Assembly (NCBI GenBank): GCA_963732375.1
Contig: CAVSZE010000008.1
Span: 1-64,000, forward strand
Direction: 5' to 3'
Source of the DNA: RPQJ01 sp963732375
GTDB lineage: Bacteria > Pseudomonadota > Gammaproteobacteria > Steroidobacterales > Steroidobacteraceae
Length of the DNA stretch: 64,000 nucleotides
Shown here one piece after another: positions 19,164 to 26,399 of the stretch. How positions within the stretch are numbered: the first letter of the stretch is position 1; each line of letters begins with the position of its first letter. The position numbers and the translations under genes were made by a program. The notes beneath the pieces are model-generated. The model worked only from the letters and a program-made list of their open reading frames with translations. It was not told the DNA's origin and searched no databases.

Positions 19164-19940
19164 ATGGATATCCAGGTCGAAAAACGCGATCACCTGCTCG
19201 TCATGGGCGTGCGGCGCCCGCAGAAGATGAACGCACTCAGCCGAGACATGTTCCACGCGCTCGCGCGGGCATTCCACCGTCTCGAGCACGATCCCGACCT
19301 GTGGGTCGGCGTGGTCTGGGCCGAAGGGCCGCACTTCACCTCGGGCGTGGACCTGAATGACTGGGCGGAGGCATTTGCGGCGGGGTCCCCGTTCCCGATC
19401 GGGGAGGGCGAGATAGACCCGTTCTCGATGAGCGGTCCCCGAGTGTCGAAGCCGCTGGTGATCGCCGTGCAGGGCCGCTGCTACACCTGGGGCTGGGAGT
19501 TGTTGCTGAATACGGACCTTCGGGTCGCCGCGACCGACACGCGCTTTGCGATGCTGGAGGTGAAGCGCGGCTTTTACGCCTGCGGCGGCGCGACTCTGCG
19601 CCTGCCGAAGGAGATCGGTTGGGGCAACGCGCAACGCTACCTGCTCACCGGCGACGAACTTGGTGCGGAAGAGGCGCACCGGCTGGGACTCGTGCAGCAG
19701 CTATGCGCACCGGGCGAACAGCTCGACGCGGCGCTCGCGCTCGCCTCGCGCGTCGCGAAGGCGGCGCCGCTCGGGGTGCAGGGTAGCCTGCGCTCGTCGC
19801 GCACTTGCATGCTGGATGGAGAGGCGGCGGCGATCGAGCCCACTTTCCGTGGCATGGCCGAAGTGATGCGCAGCGAGGACGCCGCGGAGGGCGTGCGATC
19901 GTTCGTGGAGCGGCGCGAGGCCGTGTTCCGCGGCCGCTAG
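19164..19940 (+). CDS. enoyl-CoA hydratase/isomerase (crotonase family)
   Basis: A 258-residue crotonase. It has the oxyanion-hole segment F-T-S-G-V-D-L-N-D-W, the G-R-C-Y-T-W-G-W-E-L-L-L-N-T-D-L-R-V-A helix, and A-M-L-E-V-K-R-G-F-Y-A-C-G-G-A. The Glu pair typical of hydratases is not clear (Y-A-C-G-G in place of P-x-x-G-G), so isomerase or other crotonase chemistry is possible. G-A-G-G-A-G before the ATG at 19164 decides that start over an in-frame upstream ATG at 19128. No operon partner follows; nearly 200 bp of apparently non-coding DNA separates it from the next gene. Confidence 0.85.
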   Translation: MDIQVEKRDHLLVMGVRRPQKMNALSRDMFHALARAFHRLEHDPDLWVGVVWAEGPHFTSGVDLNDWAEAFAAGSPFPIGEGEIDPFSMSGPRVSKPLVIAVQGRCYTWGWELLLNTDLRVAATDTRFAMLEVKRGFYACGGATLRLPKEIGWGNAQRYLLTGDELGAEEAHRLGLVQQLCAPGEQLDAALALASRVAKAAPLGVQGSLRSSRTCMLDGEAAAIEPTFRGMAEVMRSEDAAEGVRSFVERREAVFRGR

Positions 19941-20145
19941 TCGCGCCCGGCGGGCGGGCCGGATGCCAGCGCCGGCGCAGTGTGTTGGCGGCCTCAATTC
20001 GGGTAAGTCGTTGGCGCTGTCAACCAACGGGCTCCTGAAGCGTTGTCTAATCAATTGGGACGAATTGCGGCCCTCGCGGGCTGTCGGTTCGTGCTCGCGC
20101 CGCCTCAGGACGTCGACTCCTGCCTTCCGCCTCAGGGTGCAAAAG

Positions 20146-20829
20146 ATGCGTTACACACTCATTCTGTCGTCGCTGTTGCTCGCGCCGGTCCTGCCGGCCA
20201 ACGCCCAGGTCAGCATCGGCATCGGCACGCCCAACGTGAGCATTGGCATCAACATGCCGGGCTACCCGCAGTTCGCCAGGGTGCCCGGCTACCCCGTTTA
20301 TTACGCGCCACAGGCCGGCCTCAATCTCTTCTTCTACGACGGCATGTACTGGGCTTACCAGAATGACAACTGGTACGCGAGTTCCTGGTACAACGGGCCC
20401 TGGGGCCTCGTGTCCCCCATGTATGTTCCCGCGTACGTGCTGAGAGTGCCGGTACGCTACTACCGCGTGCCTCCACCGTACTTCCGCGGGTGGCCGAACG
20501 ACTCACCGCCGCGCTGGGGTCAGCATTACGGAGAGCACTGGGAGCAGCAGAGGCATGGCTGGGACCAGTGGGACCGGAATTACGCTCCCCGGGCCGCGCC
20601 ACTGCCCGTCTACCAGCAGCAGTACTCCGGTAGCAGGTATCCTCATGTGGACCAGCAGCCGATGTATCGCAGCGAGTACTACCATTACCAGCCGAGTGAT
20701 CCTGTCGTCAGGCAGTATTACGAGCAGGAAAACGTGCGCTACAAGCAGCACTCGCAGAAGGAATCCAAGGGCGGAAATGGCCAGGGCAACGACAAGGGTA
20801 AAAAGAATGGCCAGGGGCACGACGACTAG
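20146..20829 (+). CDS. secreted Tyr/Trp/Pro-rich protein, copy 1
   Basis: A 227-residue exported protein (signal peptide M-R-Y-T-L-I-L-S-S-L-L-L-A-P-V-L-P-A-N-A). The mature part is rich in aromatic residues (F-F-Y-D-G-M-Y-W-A-Y-Q-N-D-N-W-Y, then Y-F-R-G-W-P) and ends in a Gly/Asn/Lys-rich tail (K-G-G-N-G-Q-G-N-D-K-G-K-K-N-G-Q-G-H-D-D). I do not recognise a function; aromatic-rich proteins of this sort are common unassigned envelope proteins. It is closely similar to the gene at 21549 and, like it, is followed by a TTG-started membrane gene, so the pair is a tandem duplication. Confidence 0.75.
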   Translation: MRYTLILSSLLLAPVLPANAQVSIGIGTPNVSIGINMPGYPQFARVPGYPVYYAPQAGLNLFFYDGMYWAYQNDNWYASSWYNGPWGLVSPMYVPAYVLRVPVRYYRVPPPYFRGWPNDSPPRWGQHYGEHWEQQRHGWDQWDRNYAPRAAPLPVYQQQYSGSRYPHVDQQPMYRSEYYHYQPSDPVVRQYYEQENVRYKQHSQKESKGGNGQGNDKGKKNGQGHDD

Positions 20830-20847
20830 GACGCGGGTGGCAATGCA

Positions 20848-21069
20848 TTGAACGCCGTCAAGCTCGTGGCAATCGTGTTGCTAGCAGCCGGCACCCTCGG
20901 CCTGGTGTACGGCGGCTTCAGCTACACGAAGGAGACGCACGAAGGCAGGCTGGGCCCGATCCAGTTCTCCGTCCAGGAGAAACAGCGGGTCCGGATACCG
21001 GTCTGGGCCGGTGTGGGTGTGATCGTGATAGGTGGCGCGCTCCTGTTGCTTGGAGGCAGGAGGCGCTGA
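20848..21069 (+). CDS. small two-helix membrane protein (TTG start), copy 1
   Basis: A 73-residue protein: N-terminal helix V-K-L-V-A-I-V-L-L-A-A-G-T-L-G-L-V-Y, a central F-S-Y-T-K-E-T-H-E-G-R-L-G-P-I segment, and a second helix W-A-G-V-G-V-I-V-I-G-G-A-L-L-L-L-G. The only start that fits is TTG at 20848; the paralogue at 22370 also starts with TTG, which supports the assignment. G-G-G-T-G-G lies upstream. It follows the aromatic-rich gene by 18 bp. The family occurs in many proteobacteria without an assigned function. Confidence 0.78.
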   Translation: MNAVKLVAIVLLAAGTLGLVYGGFSYTKETHEGRLGPIQFSVQEKQRVRIPVWAGVGVIVIGGALLLLGGRRR

Positions 21070-21242
21070 GCGCGCCGGTTGGAGGTGCGGCGGCACGGTG
21101 CGCTACCGCACAGACCCCTCCCTTCAACTCTCCTACAGTCCAGTCATGTAGCGCGGGTCATTTTCCTTTCCGCGTCGGGCGGTCGGGTCGGAAGCGATCC
21201 GGCGCGAGCCGCGCTCCCGCCGCCAAGCACACGAGAGAATCA

Positions 21243-21326
21243 ATGAATCTCCGTACCACACTTGCCGCCGCAGTCCCGGCGCTCGTGCTGCTCAGGGCGG
21301 CCGACAAGTGGTTCACGAAACAATAG
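21243..21326 (+). CDS. 27-residue microprotein (candidate)
   Basis: The frame M-N-L-R-T-T-L-A-A-A-V-P-A-L-V-L-L-R-A-A-D-K-W-F-T-K-Q ends in TAG. A purine-rich A-G-A-G-A precedes the ATG. It encodes a single amphipathic/hydrophobic segment and ends 13 bp before the next gene, whose own ribosome site starts right after this stop. I know no family for it. It could be a leader peptide or small membrane protein. Confidence 0.4.
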   Translation: MNLRTTLAAAVPALVLLRAADKWFTKQ

Positions 21327-21339
21327 CAGGAGAAACACA

Positions 21340-21489
21340 ATGCTCTGGACAATTGCAGTCATCCTCATCGTGCTCTGGCTCCTTGGCCTGGTCACTTCCT
21401 ACACCATGGGTGGATTCATCCACATCCTGCTGGTGATCGCGGTTGTCGTGATCCTGCTCAACATCATTCAGGGCCGACGCGCGTTATGA
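21340..21489 (+). CDS. lmo0937-type small membrane protein
   Basis: A 49-residue protein of two hydrophobic segments (M-L-W-T-I-A-V-I-L-I-V-L-W-L-L-G-L-V and F-I-H-I-L-L-V-I-A-V-V-V-I-L-L) joined by T-S-Y-T-M-G-G. This is the pattern of the lmo0937 membrane family, common next to stress genes and of unknown function. A-G-G-A-G lies before the ATG at 21340. It sits between the two copies of the duplicated aromatic-rich module. Confidence 0.82.
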   Translation: MLWTIAVILIVLWLLGLVTSYTMGGFIHILLVIAVVVILLNIIQGRRAL

Positions 21490-21548
21490 CGCGTGGCCAT
21501 GGATGGCTGCCGGACGCGATGGCCTTGGGTCGATCAGGAGGTCGCAAA

Positions 21549-22352
21549 ATGCGCTACGCAATCATTCTCTCGTCCCTGCTGCTGGGGACGGCGCTCCCGG
21601 CCAGTGCCGAGGTGAGCATCGCGATCGGCGTGCCGGGCCTCAGCATCGGTATCAACATGCCGGTCTACCCTCAGTACCAGAGAATTCCGAACTACCCTGT
21701 CTACTACGCGCCACAGTCCGGTTTTAATCTCTTCTTCTACGACGGCATGTACTGGGCTTACCAGAATGACAACTGGTACGCGAGCTCCTGGTACAACGGG
21801 CCGTGGGGGATGGTGTCCCCGATGTACGTTCCCACATACGTACTCAGGGTACCCGTGCGCTACTACCAGCGCCCGCCGCCGTATTTTCGCGGGTGGCCGC
21901 GAGACGCACCGCCGCGCTGGAACCAGCACTACGGCAAGAAATGGGAGCAGGAAAGACACGGCTGGGACACCTGGAATAGAAATTCCGCTCCGCCGCCCGC
22001 TCCATTGCCTGTTTACCAGCGGCAGTACTCGGGCGATCGATATCCCCGATACGAACAGCAGCCGGTAATTCGAAGCCAGAATTACCACTACCAGCCGAGC
22101 GATCCTGTCGTGCGCCAGCACTATCAACAGGAGGAAGTGGAAGCCAGGCAGCACTCACAGCAGCAACAGCAACAGCAGCAGCATCAACAGCAGCAGCAGC
22201 AACAGCAGCAACGCTCTGAGCCACAGCAGCAGCCCCAGCAACATGACGGCGCCGGCAAGGGCCAGGACAAAGGCAATGACAAAGGCAATGGCAAAGGCCA
22301 GGACAAAGACCAGGACAAAGGCAATGACAAAGGCCAGGGTCACAATGACTGA
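21549..22352 (+). CDS. secreted Tyr/Trp/Pro-rich protein, copy 2, with Gln and Lys-Gly-Asn-Asp repeats
   Basis: A 267-residue paralogue of the gene at 20146. Signal peptide and aromatic core are nearly the same (F-F-Y-D-G-M-Y-W-A-Y-Q-N-D-N-W-Y-A). It differs in its C-terminal third, which has long Gln runs broken by His (about 22160-22215) and then a repeat of Lys-Gly-Asn/Gln-Asp units (22258-22340). The low-complexity tail suggests a flexible, hydrophilic surface extension and a repeat-expansion history. R-G-G-R-style ribosome signal (A-G-G-A-G-G) lies just before ATG. The TTG-started membrane gene follows by 17 bp, as in copy 1. Confidence 0.75.
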   Translation: MRYAIILSSLLLGTALPASAEVSIAIGVPGLSIGINMPVYPQYQRIPNYPVYYAPQSGFNLFFYDGMYWAYQNDNWYASSWYNGPWGMVSPMYVPTYVLRVPVRYYQRPPPYFRGWPRDAPPRWNQHYGKKWEQERHGWDTWNRNSAPPPAPLPVYQRQYSGDRYPRYEQQPVIRSQNYHYQPSDPVVRQHYQQEEVEARQHSQQQQQQQQHQQQQQQQQQRSEPQQQPQQHDGAGKGQDKGNDKGNGKGQDKDQDKGNDKGQGHND

Positions 22353-22369
22353 CCCGAGGAGATGAGAAA

Positions 22370-22591
22370 TTGAACTCAGCAAAGATTGCGGCAATTGTAC
22401 TGATCGTGGCCGGCGTCCTAGGCTTGGTTTACGGCAGCTTCAGCTATACCAAAGACACCCACGAAGCGAAGCTCGGCCCGATCGAGCTGTCGGTACAAGA
22501 GAAAGAGACGGTCAATATCCCGGTCTGGGCCGGCGTGGGCGCGATCGCCATCGGCGGTTTCTTGCTACTGCTCGGCGGCAGGAAGAGCTAG
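22370..22591 (+). CDS. small two-helix membrane protein (TTG start), copy 2
   Basis: A 73-residue paralogue of the protein at 20848, identical in length and layout: helix I-A-A-I-V-L-I-V-A-G-V-L-G-L-V-Y-G, loop F-S-Y-T-K-D-T-H-E-A-K-L-G-P-I-E, helix W-A-G-V-G-A-I-A-I-G-G-F-L-L-L-L-G. The TTG start is supported by G-A-G-G-A-G upstream and by the same codon in copy 1. A TTG start would be expected to lower expression compared with its upstream partner. Confidence 0.8.
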   Translation: MNSAKIAAIVLIVAGVLGLVYGSFSYTKDTHEAKLGPIELSVQEKETVNIPVWAGVGAIAIGGFLLLLGGRKS

Positions 22592-22600
22592 GCACGTCCG

Positions 22601-22801
22601 ATGAATTGGGCAGACACCATGAAGGCCAACGGCAACGTGACATCGAGTCAGCGATACCCCGATGACTCAAACGTAATTGGCGGCGCGCCTCCTGCGACTT
22701 GGGACCCGTACGAAGTCTGGCTCACCAGGATCAAGCAACCGCGCGAGCGCGCCGCCCGCGTTGTTGCCTTTGGCACGCAACGCAACGCAATCAGCGCGTG
22801 A
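22601..22801 (+). CDS. hypothetical small protein (candidate)
   Basis: A 66-residue frame starting M-N-W-A-D-T-M-K-A-N-G and carrying the polar segment D-P-Y-E-V-W-L-T-R-I-K-Q-P-R-E-R-A-A-R. It begins 9 bp after the previous gene and in the same direction, with a second possible ATG at 22619. There is no strong ribosome site, no signal peptide and no helix. I do not recognise a family; codon composition looks plausible for a gene but the call is uncertain. Confidence 0.42.
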   Translation: MNWADTMKANGNVTSSQRYPDDSNVIGGAPPATWDPYEVWLTRIKQPRERAARVVAFGTQRNAISA

Positions 22802-22807
22802 AATGGT

Positions 22808-22831
22808 GCCGGCCAGATAGCCGGGGCCGGC
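22808..22831. repeat. palindromic GATAGCCGG hairpin, copy A
   Basis: Inverted repeat GCCGGCC / GGCCGGC around AGATAGCCGG. It closely matches a second hairpin at 46495-46520; both lie in non-coding DNA and share the loop GATAGCCGGG. Could be a REP-like dispersed element. Confidence 0.5.
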
Positions 22832-22862
22832 GCGACACGCCACAAATGATCCGGAGTATCCA

Positions 22863-23003
22863 ATGACTCTTTGTCCTGTCGCTCTCGCCATCGGCTGCAA
22901 GAAATGCCCGATCGTTCGTATCTGCCCGGTCAAGACCGTCATTGGAGACTACAAGCCGGAGAAGGCGGCCAAGAGCGCGCCGCGACGGCGCAATGTACGT
23001 TAG
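22863..23003 (+). CDS. small Cys-rich protein with four conserved-looking Cys
   Basis: A 46-residue protein: M-T-L-C-P-V-A-L-A-I-G-C-K-K-C-P-I-V-R-I-C-P-V-K-T-V-I-G-D-Y, then a Lys/Arg-rich tail. Cys4, Cys12, Cys15 and Cys21 form a compact C-x7-C-x2-C-x5-C arrangement that could hold zinc or an iron-sulfur cluster. I have seen similar short proteins in proteobacteria annotated as hypothetical. G-G-A-G precedes the ATG. It stands upstream of the collagen-like lipoprotein gene by about 130 bp. Confidence 0.65.
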   Translation: MTLCPVALAIGCKKCPIVRICPVKTVIGDYKPEKAAKSAPRRRNVR

Positions 23004-23136
23004 CGCACCGCGCGCAGCGTGGCTTGTGTCTACTCTGGTGATCTGCGACGTGCGGCCCGCCGGGTCGTGACACGCTCGTGGATGGCGCAAGCCATCCGCT
23101 TGGCTGACTCCCGCCATTGGAACTCGAGGATTTACC

Positions 23137-23484
23137 ATGAACCGTTCGATACTGATTCTTGCGTTGGTTGCCGCGCTGGGCCTTAGTGCTTGTGAGCGAC
23201 AGCCCACCGTAGTCACCGTTCCCGCGCCGGCTGCCGAGCCTGGCCCCGCCGGTCCGCAGGGCGAAACTGGTGCCCAGGGCAATACCGGCTATTCCGGGCA
23301 GACGGGCGAAACCGGCCAGACGGGCGAAACTGGCCAGATGGGCCAGATGGGCCAGATGGGCGATACCGGGCAGATGGGCCAGACCGGCGAAACCGGCCAG
23401 ACCGGCGATACCGGCCAGACCGGCGATACCGGCCAGACCGGCGCCACCACGGTAGTCGTCCCACCGCCGCCGAATTCGAACTGA
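23137..23484 (+). CDS. collagen-like repeat lipoprotein
   Basis: A 115-residue lipoprotein. Signal sequence I-L-I-L-A-L-V-A-A-L-G-L-S-A-C gives a lipidated Cys19. After a short Val/Pro/Ala spacer come about 22 Gly-X-Y triplets (G-P-A-G-P-Q-G-E-T, then G-Q-T, G-E-T, G-Q-M and G-D-T units), ending T-T-V-V-V-P-P-P-P-N-S-N. Gly at every third residue predicts a collagen triple helix, so the protein is probably a trimeric fibre anchored in a membrane. DNA repeats of nine bases underlie it and could change triplet number by slippage. A terminator hairpin follows the stop. Confidence 0.82.
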   Translation: MNRSILILALVAALGLSACERQPTVVTVPAPAAEPGPAGPQGETGAQGNTGYSGQTGETGQTGETGQMGQMGQMGDTGQMGQTGETGQTGDTGQTGDTGQTGATTVVVPPPPNSN

Positions 23485-23503
23485 GCAGACTGAATGACCG
23501 GCG

Positions 23504-23525
23504 CCCCAGGAGACCGCTCCTGGGG
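23504..23525. terminator. hairpin after collagen-like gene
   Basis: Perfect 9-bp inverted repeat CCCCAGGAG / CTCCTGGGG with loop ACCG, 20 bp after the collagen-like stop codon and between convergent loci. Confidence 0.6.
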
Positions 23526-23537
23526 TAAGCCCAGCGC

Positions 23538-24406
23538 TCACGTGCGGCCGGAGAACACGGCTGCTGGTTCGAGCTTGAGTACCGGCCGCGCACTTATCAG
23601 TGCGGCGAGCAGGCTCACGACGAAAACCATCACGCTGCCCAGCAGTGGCGTGAACCACATCATGCGGAATGGAAACCCCCACGCACTGACGATCGGCCCG
23701 GCGATTCCGCACAGGCCGAGTCCCAGTCCCGTCCCTACGAGCGCGCAGACACCGGCTTGCACGAAGATCATCCGCAGCAGCAGGCCGGAGGTCGCGCCCA
23801 TGGACTTGAGCACCGCATAGTCCTTCAGGTGCTCTGTCGTGAACAGGTAGAGCAGCACTGCAGTGATCCCGAAGCCGACCGTGATGGCCAGCGTGAGCAT
23901 TGCACCGACGTCACCGACGTCTTCCGAGTTGACCAGCGTCCAGCGAACGGTGTCTTCCTTGAATTCGCCTGCAGTGCGCGCCCGAAGACCTGTCCGGGCG
24001 TGAATGCGTCGGGCCAGGTCGGTCGGCTCGACACCCGCGGCGGCGCTTGCCAGCACGAACGTCAGTCGGCGCCGCGCGATGATCGTTGACAACCATTTCG
24101 TCGCCGCCCTCGAGCGGTCGGGTGGGAGCTGCCAGGTGCGGGGCTCCGTGTGGCCACTGATCGCGCGCCAACTGCGGTGTATCGAGCTTCCCGACGGACC
24201 CACCGGAGTCGATCAGCACGGCATCGGGGGCACGCAGCAGGCCGACCAGCCCTGGATCGTTCCCGAGCCGCACGCCCACAAACGTCGCATCGTCCACGCC
24301 GATTAGCTGGAACAACGGTGCCCAATCGGCAATCGCGTCACCGACGGGCAGCAATACCGAAGCGACGACGAGAGGCGCGGTGGCGTGGCTTGATTGTGGT
24401 GTTCAT
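23538..24406 (-). pseudogene. FtsX/MacB-type ABC transporter permease remnant
   Basis: Three pieces of one permease in shifted frames. The start ATG at 24404-24406 has A-A-G-G-A-A-A upstream and reads M-N-T-T-I-K-P-R-H-R-A-S-R-R-R-F-G-I-A-A-R-R before a TGA. Another frame carries periplasmic-domain sequence (L-L-P-V-G-D-A-I-A-D-W-A-P-L-F-Q-L-I-G-V-D-D-A through G-G-D-E-M-V-V-N-D-H). A third frame resumes at R-R-R-L-T-F-V-L-A-S and contains the FtsX helices (V-G-F-G-I-T-A-V-L-L-Y-L, M-I-F-V-Q-A-G-V-C-A-L-V-G-T-G) to the end. The first helix and part of the periplasmic domain are missing. No ATPase gene is adjacent, so function is unlikely. Confidence 0.75.
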
Positions 24407-24447
24407 GAATTGAGTTTCCTTTCAGGAGGGTGAGCGCGCTGGACCAT

Positions 24448-25776
24448 TCACTGCCGGGGAGCGGCAGGTGACACGCGCCAGATGACATTGCCAACATCGT
24501 CCGCGACGAGCAGCGCGCCCGTCCGGTCCACCGCCACGCCGACGGGACGGCCCATGGCGTTGCCCTGCGCGTCTACGAAACCTGTCAGGACCTCTTCAGG
24601 TGCTCCCACCGGATGCCCATCGGCAAAAGCCACAAATATGACCTTGTAGCCGCTCCTCGGCTGCCGATTCCAGGACCCGTGCTGGCCAATGAACACCCCG
24701 CCGGCATAGCGCTGCGGAAGCAGGCCACCCCGATAGAACACCAGCCCGAGCGAAGCAGTGTGTGCGCCGAGCGCGTAGTCAGGCACGACGGCACGAGCGA
24801 CCAGGTCGGGGCGCTGGGGCGTCACCCGCGCATCGACGTGCTGGCCGTAATAGCTGTAGGGCCAGCCGTAGAATGCGCCGTCCTGCACCGCTGTCATGAA
24901 GTCGGGAACGAGGTCGCTGCCAATTTCATCGCGCTCGTTGACGGCGGTCCACAGCGCGCCGGTTTGAGGCTCCCAGTCCAGCCCGTTTGGATTGCGGAGT
25001 CCGGACGCGAAGAGCCGCGAATCGCCGGTTGCGAGGTCAACTTCCAGGATGGCAGCACGATTGACCTCGTTCTCCATGCCGTTTTCGCCCACATTGCTGT
25101 TCGAGCCGACCGTTACGTAGAGGCGCGATCCATCCCGGCTGGCAATGATGTTCCTGGTCCAGTGGTGGTTGATCGTGCCCGCGGGCAGATCGACGACCTT
25201 CTGGCCGGACGCCGTAATCTGCATGTCACCCGCGTTGTAGGGGAAACGCATGACCGAATCGGTGTTGGCGACATAAAGCTCATTGCCGACCAGAGCCATG
25301 CCGAAAGGTGAATTCAGCCCGGTCAGGAACGCGGTTCGAGTCTCAGCGATGCCGTCCCCGTTGCTGTCGCGCAGTAGCGTGATACGGTTCGCGCTCGGGA
25401 CTGTCGCTCCGGCCCGCTCCATGACCAGGTTCATCACCCAGCCCTTGAGGCCGCTCGTGTCACCCGGGCGGGGCGGGCCGTTGCTCTCCGCGACGAGTAC
25501 GTCGCCATTGGGAAGCACGTACAGCCAGCGGGGGTGATCGAGGCCGGCCGCGTACGCATTCACCGCCAGTCCGGCAGCTGCCACCGGCGTCGTTTCCGAT
25601 GGCCAGCCCTTCGCTGGAGCGATGTGAACCGTCGGTATCAGTGTCTGGTGCGGCGGTGGCAGTGCCGGTTCGGGGCCGAAGCCCGCGCTCGCGGGCAATG
25701 TCGCCAGGTCGCCACAGCCAGCTAGACCGAGCAGCAGGAGTCCAGTGACCCAGGGGCCGCAGGTGGGCCTGGCCAT
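24448..25776 (-). CDS. PQQ-type sugar (sorbosone-like) dehydrogenase lipoprotein
   Basis: A 442-residue beta-propeller protein. The lipobox L-A-G-C-G at about residue 21 predicts a lipoprotein. The propeller contains D-H-P-R-W-L-Y-V-L-P-N-G-D-V-L-V-A-E, T-I-N-H-H-W-T-R-N-I, S-G-L-R-N-P-N-G-L-D-W-E and G-Q-H-G-S-W-N-R, which match PQQ-dependent sugar and L-sorbosone dehydrogenases (GDH/HIPIP-like fold). It would oxidise an aldose or similar in the periplasm if PQQ is available; no pqq genes are in view. The ATG at 25774-25776 gives a normal signal sequence; an upstream GTG is less likely. The permease remnant follows within 45 bp. Confidence 0.83.
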   Translation of the reverse strand: MARPTCGPWVTGLLLLGLAGCGDLATLPASAGFGPEPALPPPHQTLIPTVHIAPAKGWPSETTPVAAAGLAVNAYAAGLDHPRWLYVLPNGDVLVAESNGPPRPGDTSGLKGWVMNLVMERAGATVPSANRITLLRDSNGDGIAETRTAFLTGLNSPFGMALVGNELYVANTDSVMRFPYNAGDMQITASGQKVVDLPAGTINHHWTRNIIASRDGSRLYVTVGSNSNVGENGMENEVNRAAILEVDLATGDSRLFASGLRNPNGLDWEPQTGALWTAVNERDEIGSDLVPDFMTAVQDGAFYGWPYSYYGQHVDARVTPQRPDLVARAVVPDYALGAHTASLGLVFYRGGLLPQRYAGGVFIGQHGSWNRQPRSGYKVIFVAFADGHPVGAPEEVLTGFVDAQGNAMGRPVGVAVDRTGALLVADDVGNVIWRVSPAAPRQ

Positions 25777-25834
25777 CAACAACCGTTGTCTTCGTGGCAC
25801 AGGCGTGGTCGCCGCGTATTGCAGTAGCAGTCGC

Positions 25835-26236
25835 TCAAAAACCCGCTCTCGGCCGGCCGCGCGCGCGGTAAACGGCTCGACGCCGCTGCTTCATGTCCTT
25901 GCGCAGCAACGTGAACGTGATCGTGAGTCCGAGGGCGATCATCACCATCATCAGCACGGCGACCGCAATCTGCGCCACCGTCCACACCGGATCCGAGAGC
26001 TCGTCCGGCAGCGATACCACCGCGGACTGCCGGACATCGCTTGTGTCCCAGCTGTAGGATTTATCGAGATCGGTGCTGGATGCGTGTTCCCTGCCGGTGC
26101 CGGCTGGGGTGTTTGCCGATTGAGGCGCGTCGCTCGGTGGCGATCGATCCACTGCGCCGGAGGCGACTGCCATGCCCGGCAGGGCGACGAGCCCAATCAG
26201 TGATGTGAAGACCAGCGAACGAAGCAAGCTCGGCAT
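25835..26236 (-). CDS. exported single-helix membrane protein, unknown function
   Basis: A 133-residue protein: signal peptide (L-V-F-T-S-L-I-G-L-V-A-L-P-G-M-A-V-A-S-G), a Ser/Pro-rich periplasmic segment, one strong membrane helix (V-A-Q-I-A-V-A-V-L-M-M-V-M-I-A-L-G-L-T-I) and a basic cytoplasmic tail (K-Q-R-R-R-A-V-Y-R-A-R-G-R-P-R). I do not recognise the family. A copy of the TGTNCGC-NN-GCGNACA palindrome lies about 85 bp before its ATG, which suggests co-regulation with the other stress genes of this region. Confidence 0.65.
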   Translation of the reverse strand: MPSLLRSLVFTSLIGLVALPGMAVASGAVDRSPPSDAPQSANTPAGTGREHASSTDLDKSYSWDTSDVRQSAVVSLPDELSDPVWTVAQIAVAVLMMVMIALGLTITFTLLRKDMKQRRRAVYRARGRPRAGF

Positions 26237-26320
26237 TACGGTTGTCCTTGCGCACGAACGGTCAACCGGAGGCAACCGGGTCGCGCAGGAACATGTATAG
26301 GCGCGCCCGCCGAAATGTTC

Positions 26321-26336
26321 TGTACGCCAGCGAACG
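26321..26336. promoter_or_regulatory. Crp/Fnr-type palindrome, site 1
   Basis: TGTACGC-CA-GCGAACG, followed outward by the motif also seen at other sites. It ends 85 bp upstream of the 133-residue membrane protein start (26236). Confidence 0.55.
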
Positions 26337-26399
26337 GAGCAGTCAGGCCGACGAGTTCGGACCTTGGCGAGGTTGCAATGTTCCCCGGGGTCCTTTGGA

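Noticed and set aside
23004..23136. Possible extra gene between Cys-rich protein and collagen-like gene
   Set aside because: Only short frames without ribosome sites.
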